From NCBI GenBank assembly GCA_947178195.1, contig CAMWXM010000112.1:1-8739 (forward strand): a stretch of 8,739 bases of DNA. The letters are read 5' to 3'. This document shows positions 6,239-8,739 of this stretch, piece by piece. Under the pieces are notes generated by a model. It had not been told where the DNA came from and did not search any database. It saw only the letters and a program-made list of their open reading frames with translations. How positions within the stretch are numbered: the stretch's first letter is position 1; each line of letters starts with the position of its first letter. Position numbers and translations under genes: made by a program. The DNA comes from an uncultured Ruminococcus sp. (GTDB lineage: Bacteria > Bacillota > Clostridia > Oscillospirales > Ruminococcaceae).

Positions 6239-6292
6239 ATTTTAATCCCCTTTTGTTTGCGAAATGTTTGTGAAATGTTAAAGAAATGTTAA
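6239..6292 (-). promoter_or_regulatory. Four tandem 11-bp response-regulator boxes plus -10
   Basis: On the minus strand TTAACA (6287-6292), TTAACA (6276-6281), CAAACA (6265-6270) and CAAACA (6254-6259) are spaced exactly 11 bp apart with TTTC-like spacers. TAAAAT (6239-6244) sits at the same offset as the -10 elements of the other two box promoters. No -35 consensus is present. It drives the two small genes at 6183 and 5782. The plus-strand appearance is three AAATGTT heptamers with 4-bp gaps. Confidence 0.75.
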
Positions 6293-6327
6293 AATCGGAA
6301 TTTTAATAAAATTATGGAATTGTAATT

Positions 6328-6361
6328 AAAAAGCCTGTGATTCATTTTTTGAACCACAGGC
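6328..6361 (-). terminator. Rho-independent terminator of the marR-MFS operon
   Basis: On the minus strand GCCTGTGGTTCA (6350-6361) pairs with TGAATCACAGGC (6333-6344) in a 12-bp stem with one G-U pair and a 5-nt loop, and TTTTT follows (6328-6332). It begins 7 bp after the MFS stop codon and also insulates the box promoter downstream. Confidence 0.9.
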
Positions 6362-6368
6362 ACTATCA

Positions 6369-7739
6369 TTATGATAATTTATTTTTATTCTCTTTAACGC
6401 CAAAGAGCGAAATAAGCAGCATCACAAACGATACCATTGCCATTGAAATAAACGTTATGTTCAAACCATGAATCGGAGTGGATTTTTCACCTACTATCGT
6501 CATAATTCCTACAAATACTGCCGAACCTATTGCTCCTGCAATTGTTCGCAATGATGTAAGCAACGCTGTGCCATGTGCGGTATTTCCGCCGATTTTACTC
6601 ATTCCCCATGTAACAAGCGGCATCATAAGACATCCGATAGACAGACATCTTATCACATTCAACAGTGCGGCAACTGCAAGAGGCGTATTCATGCCGATCA
6701 AAAACATTCCGATATTACTGATACACATGACTGCACTTCCCACAACAAACAGTCGTTTAATTCCCAGCTTATCATAAATTTTACCTGCAAAGGGACTGAT
6801 AATTGCCATCATAAGAGATCCGGGCAGAGTGACGATTCCGGATGTGGTAGCAGAACATCCCATAATATTCTGAACATACAGCGGCATGATGATAGAAGAA
6901 CCCATCATTACAAAATAAAGCAGCATACTGCCAATCACACTTAATGTATAATCCTTCTGTTTTAATATCCTGAGTTCAAGGAAAGGCTGAGAAAGTTTCA
7001 GCTGTCTGAAAACAAAAATCACAGCAGTTATTACTCCGACAATAAGAGGGATATATGTATTCGGATGACTGATTCCGCTTTTTGAGATATTGCCAACACC
7101 AAGAGTAATTCCTCCAAATGCAAATGCACTCAGTACAAAAGAAAGTACATCAAATTTCTTCTTAGCAGTATCAAGTACATTGTCAAATACCTTCAATGCA
7201 AAAAACAGTGATACAATCATAATTGCGATTGCTACATAGAAAATCATTCTCCAGCCGCAGGAATCTACCAGAATTCCGGCAAGCGTAGGTGCAATTACAG
7301 GCGCTGCTCCTATAGAAAGACCATACCATCCCATAATAGAACCTCTTTTTTCCGGCGGATAAATTGACAGCAATACAACCTGAGCCATTGATGTCAATAT
7401 TCCGTTGCCCGAAGCCTGCAAAATTCTTCCAAACATCATAACATAAAAATTAGGTGCAGACACACATATAACGAGACCCAATATGAATATCAGAATGCTT
7501 GCAATATATAACTTGCGTGTTTGAAAGCGTGTTATCAGAAATGCAGTCAGCGGCATCATGATTCCCATTGCAAGTGAATAACCGCTTGTAAGCCATTGCC
7601 CTGTTATTACATCAATGTTCAGATCTGTATTTATGGCGGGAAGTGCGGTTGTCAATGCAGTGGCAAGCATGGAAGATGCAATACAAGTAATAAGCACATT
7701 TATAAATATCAATGTTCGCTTCTTATCTGTTATTATCAC
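6369..7739 (-). CDS. MFS multidrug efflux transporter, DHA2 (EmrB/QacA) type
   Basis: 456 residues, hydrophobic throughout, with about 14 membrane helices as expected for DHA2 drug:H+ antiporters. Visible signatures are TALPAINTDL at helix 1, motif B GRILQASGNG (R105, Q108, G111), EKRGSIMGWYG in the following loop, motif C-like GAAPVIAPTLAG (144-155) and WRMIFYV. The second half has the duplicated loop KIYDKLGIKRL. The acidic residue often found in helix 1 (lDxT...ALP) is replaced here (LATALTTALP). The start is GTG, overlapping the marR stop as GTGA, with AAGGAG 8 nt upstream, so translation is coupled to the repressor. Control by the adjacent MarR protein and export of toxic compounds are inferred from family and context; the substrate cannot be read from sequence. 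Confidence 0.93.
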   Translation of the reverse strand: MIITDKKRTLIFINVLITCIASSMLATALTTALPAINTDLNIDVITGQWLTSGYSLAMGIMMPLTAFLITRFQTRKLYIASILIFILGLVICVSAPNFYVMMFGRILQASGNGILTSMAQVVLLSIYPPEKRGSIMGWYGLSIGAAPVIAPTLAGILVDSCGWRMIFYVAIAIMIVSLFFALKVFDNVLDTAKKKFDVLSFVLSAFAFGGITLGVGNISKSGISHPNTYIPLIVGVITAVIFVFRQLKLSQPFLELRILKQKDYTLSVIGSMLLYFVMMGSSIIMPLYVQNIMGCSATTSGIVTLPGSLMMAIISPFAGKIYDKLGIKRLFVVGSAVMCISNIGMFLIGMNTPLAVAALLNVIRCLSIGCLMMPLVTWGMSKIGGNTAHGTALLTSLRTIAGAIGSAVFVGIMTIVGEKSTPIHGLNITFISMAMVSFVMLLISLFGVKENKNKLS

Positions 7740-8167
7740 TTTTCTTTCTCCTTATAAAATGATTTTATTTTTTGCATAATATCTTCAAATTGTGAAACCT
7801 CATCATCTGAAAGAGCTGCTAACACCTCCATATGTGCATCTGCTCTCAACTTACGCATATTATCTACCTCTGCCATTCCTTTCTGTGTCAAAGAAACCAT
7901 ATAAGTTCGCTTATCCTCATTTGAGGGACGCCGTGTCACAAAGCCTTTCTTTTCTAACTTGAATATTGTCTCGCTTAAAGAAGTAGGGCGAATCATAAGA
8001 ATCTCTGACAATTTTCTTTGACTGATTTCGTTAACGTCATCCAATAAAAACAGACACTGGTATTGTCCGCTCGTTAAACTCAAATGCTCCCCATTAGTAA
8101 AATGGTATTTTCTAAACAAATGTATCACATCAAAAAATAATTCTGCTGTTTCTTTTCTGTCTGCCAA
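7736..8167 (-). CDS. MarR-family transcriptional repressor
   Basis: 143 residues, the normal MarR length. Terminal helices for dimerisation flank a winged helix-turn-helix: GQYQCLFLL, QRKLSEILMIRPTSLSETIFKLEKKG (recognition helix about 60-74), and the wing RRPSNEDKRTYMVSLTQKG (79-97) with the family-typical D-K-R at 85-87. The only in-frame start is TTG (8165-8167), since a TGA lies three codons upstream; AAAGGTG about 10 nt before it is an acceptable ribosome site, and the weak start fits low repressor levels. The promoter directly upstream carries two palindromic operators, so autorepression of the marR-MFS pair and release by a small ligand are expected for the family. Confidence 0.93.
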   Translation of the reverse strand: MADRKETAELFFDVIHLFRKYHFTNGEHLSLTSGQYQCLFLLDDVNEISQRKLSEILMIRPTSLSETIFKLEKKGFVTRRPSNEDKRTYMVSLTQKGMAEVDNMRKLRADAHMEVLAALSDDEVSQFEDIMQKIKSFYKEKEK

Positions 8168-8196
8168 ATCATCTCAGCACCTTTACTAAAAAAATC

Positions 8197-8240
8197 AAGA
8201 GGTTCCTCTTAATTATAAAGAGGAACCTCTTAAATGTCAA
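8197..8240 (-). promoter_or_regulatory. Consensus promoter with two MarR-type operators
   Basis: On the minus strand TTGACA (8235-8240), a 17-bp spacer and TATAAT (8212-8217) form a perfect sigma-A promoter. The palindrome AAGAGG-NN-CCTCTT occurs at 8218-8231, inside the spacer, and again at 8197-8210, just past the -10 over the likely transcription start. The two copies have TT or AA in the middle, so they are also inverted repeats of each other, with centres 21 bp apart (two helical turns, same DNA face). A bound repressor would block both RNA polymerase binding and start. Binding by the adjacent MarR protein is inferred. Confidence 0.85.
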
Positions 8241-8371
8241 TATATTTCTGATGTTTTCTCGTATTTCGCCAAACACAATTCTTCATTTAAAACTTAAACT
8301 ATAAAAAATAACGAGTGTAGTTATCTGTAATAATTAAAGCTTTCAACTGTTAAATTTATTGGAGGCAGACA
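8241..8371. other. Intergenic stretch with nothing recognised
   Basis: About 130 bp of AT-rich DNA between the marR promoter and repeat copy B. I see no gene, terminator or clear promoter. Unlike copy A at the left, copy B has no hairpin partner here, so the 34-residue gene lacks an obvious terminator. Confidence 0.5.
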
Positions 8372-8453
8372 AGTCAACCACAAGCAGTAAGTATATATAA
8401 AATCCTGACTGCTTCAGCAGGCAGTATGCATGAAAATTATTTTTTGGGTTTTC
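8372..8453. repeat. Direct repeat copy B (about 85 bp)
   Basis: Same orientation and near-identical sequence to copy A at 194-278, including the identical 28-bp core with the CTGC-TTCA-GCAG hairpin. It overlaps the last codons and 3' region of the 34-residue small-protein gene. The end that in copy A completes an 11-bp hairpin is degenerate here (CCACAAGCAGT) and has no opposing arm. Confidence 0.75.
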
Positions 8454-8541
8454 CATCGCCATTTTTGGCGGCGATACACAAGGCGAGTACGAATACGCCG
8501 ATCGTTCCTCCCGACACCAATCCTAAAATAAACCAAATCAA
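8437..8541 (-). CDS. 34-residue single-helix membrane protein, DUF3789-like
   Basis: The frame TTG (8539-8541) to TAA (8437-8439) reads as one hydrophobic helix IWFILGLVSGGTIGVFVLAL (2-21), then CIAAKNGDGKPKK. The FILG..GGtiGVF pattern followed by a small charged tail is what I know from DUF3789 proteins, which are about 30-40 residues long and common in clostridial mobile elements and genomes. The start is supported by GTGAGGA with GAGG 8 nt before TTG; no ATG or GTG is available in frame. It is visibly richer in G and C than the surrounding DNA. The preceding reading frame's stop overlaps the ribosome site, suggesting coupling. Function unknown; the family assignment is from memory. Confidence 0.6.
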   Translation of the reverse strand: MIWFILGLVSGGTIGVFVLALCIAAKNGDGKPKK

Positions 8542-8551
8542 AACACATTCC

Positions 8552-8722
8552 TCACAGTTGTCTTTGAAAAATCATACCATTTTTAAGAATAACACTTCTA
8601 AGATCCACTTTTTTTATGAATAGCGAATTTACATAGCATTTACTGTTTGCCCTCATAAACTTTGGCAGATCAATAGCGTCTAATGACATTTTTAGCTTAT
8701 ACTTTTCGGATTGAGTATGCAT
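8552..8722 (-). CDS. Possible 56-residue reading frame, may continue past the right edge
   Basis: The frame from ATG (8720-8722) to TGA (8552-8554) encodes 56 residues beginning MHTQSEKYKLKMSLDAIDLP and ending MIFQRQL. It is also open from the ATG to the window edge, so it may be the 3' end of a longer gene. AGG about 9 nt before the ATG is a weak ribosome site. Its stop codon overlaps the ribosome site of the 34-residue membrane protein, an operon-like arrangement. I recognise no family, and a frame of this size can occur by chance in AT-rich DNA. Confidence 0.35.
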   Translation of the reverse strand: MHTQSEKYKLKMSLDAIDLPKFMRANSKCYVNSLFIKKVDLRSVILKNGMIFQRQL

Positions 8723-8739
8723 AACAATATGCCTAAATT

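Noticed and set aside
194..8453. The direct repeats as attachment sites of an integrative element
   Set aside because: No integrase, transposase or replication gene lies between them, the copies have diverged, and no tRNA or other typical target is visible.

Overview
The window looks like chromosomal DNA of a low-GC Gram-positive bacterium (Bacillota, probably a Clostridia of the Ruminococcus/Oscillospirales type). The evidence is AT-rich intergenic DNA, strong GGAGG-type ribosome binding sites, TTG and GTG starts next to ATG, and the style of the two-component, cardiolipin-synthase and small-membrane-protein families. Every gene I support lies on the minus strand, so the window is best read from the right end to the left. 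Taxonomy and family names come from recognition by eye, without any database search.

Right end (8739 to about 8370): a possible 56-residue reading frame entering from the edge, then a 34-residue one-helix membrane protein of DUF3789 type with a TTG start. Its 3' side carries copy B of an approximately 85-bp direct repeat. Next (8240 to 6328) is a self-contained drug-response unit: a textbook promoter holding two palindromic operators, a MarR repressor, a DHA2-type MFS efflux pump translationally coupled to it, and a strong terminator.

Middle (6292 to 5145): four tandem 11-bp-spaced boxes and a -10 drive a two-gene operon. It encodes a small membrane protein made of two copies of a GMC/W hairpin module, and a soluble helical repeat protein with a histidine-rich stretch. 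A terminator follows.

Left half (5125 to 421): an operon with almost no intergenic space encodes an OmpR-type response regulator, a histidine kinase with almost no extracellular domain, an eight-helix membrane protein of unknown function, a small membrane protein carrying the same GMC/W module, and a cardiolipin synthase broken by two frameshifts. A terminator follows. Past it, another four-box promoter drives a 17-residue hydrophobic peptide whose 3' region is copy A of the direct repeat, ending in a perfect hairpin. At the extreme left edge lies a MerR-type promoter (19-bp spacer) whose target gene is outside the window.

How it fits together: the same box (TTAACA-like hexamers every 11 bp, at a fixed distance from a TATTAT/TAAAAT -10) precedes the two-component operon, the GMC/repeat-protein operon and the 17-residue peptide. 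This architecture is known for PhoP/PhoB-class regulators, so I infer that the encoded response regulator controls all three units. That would make a compact, probably envelope-related regulon with several undescribed small proteins, and it is the most interesting feature of the window.
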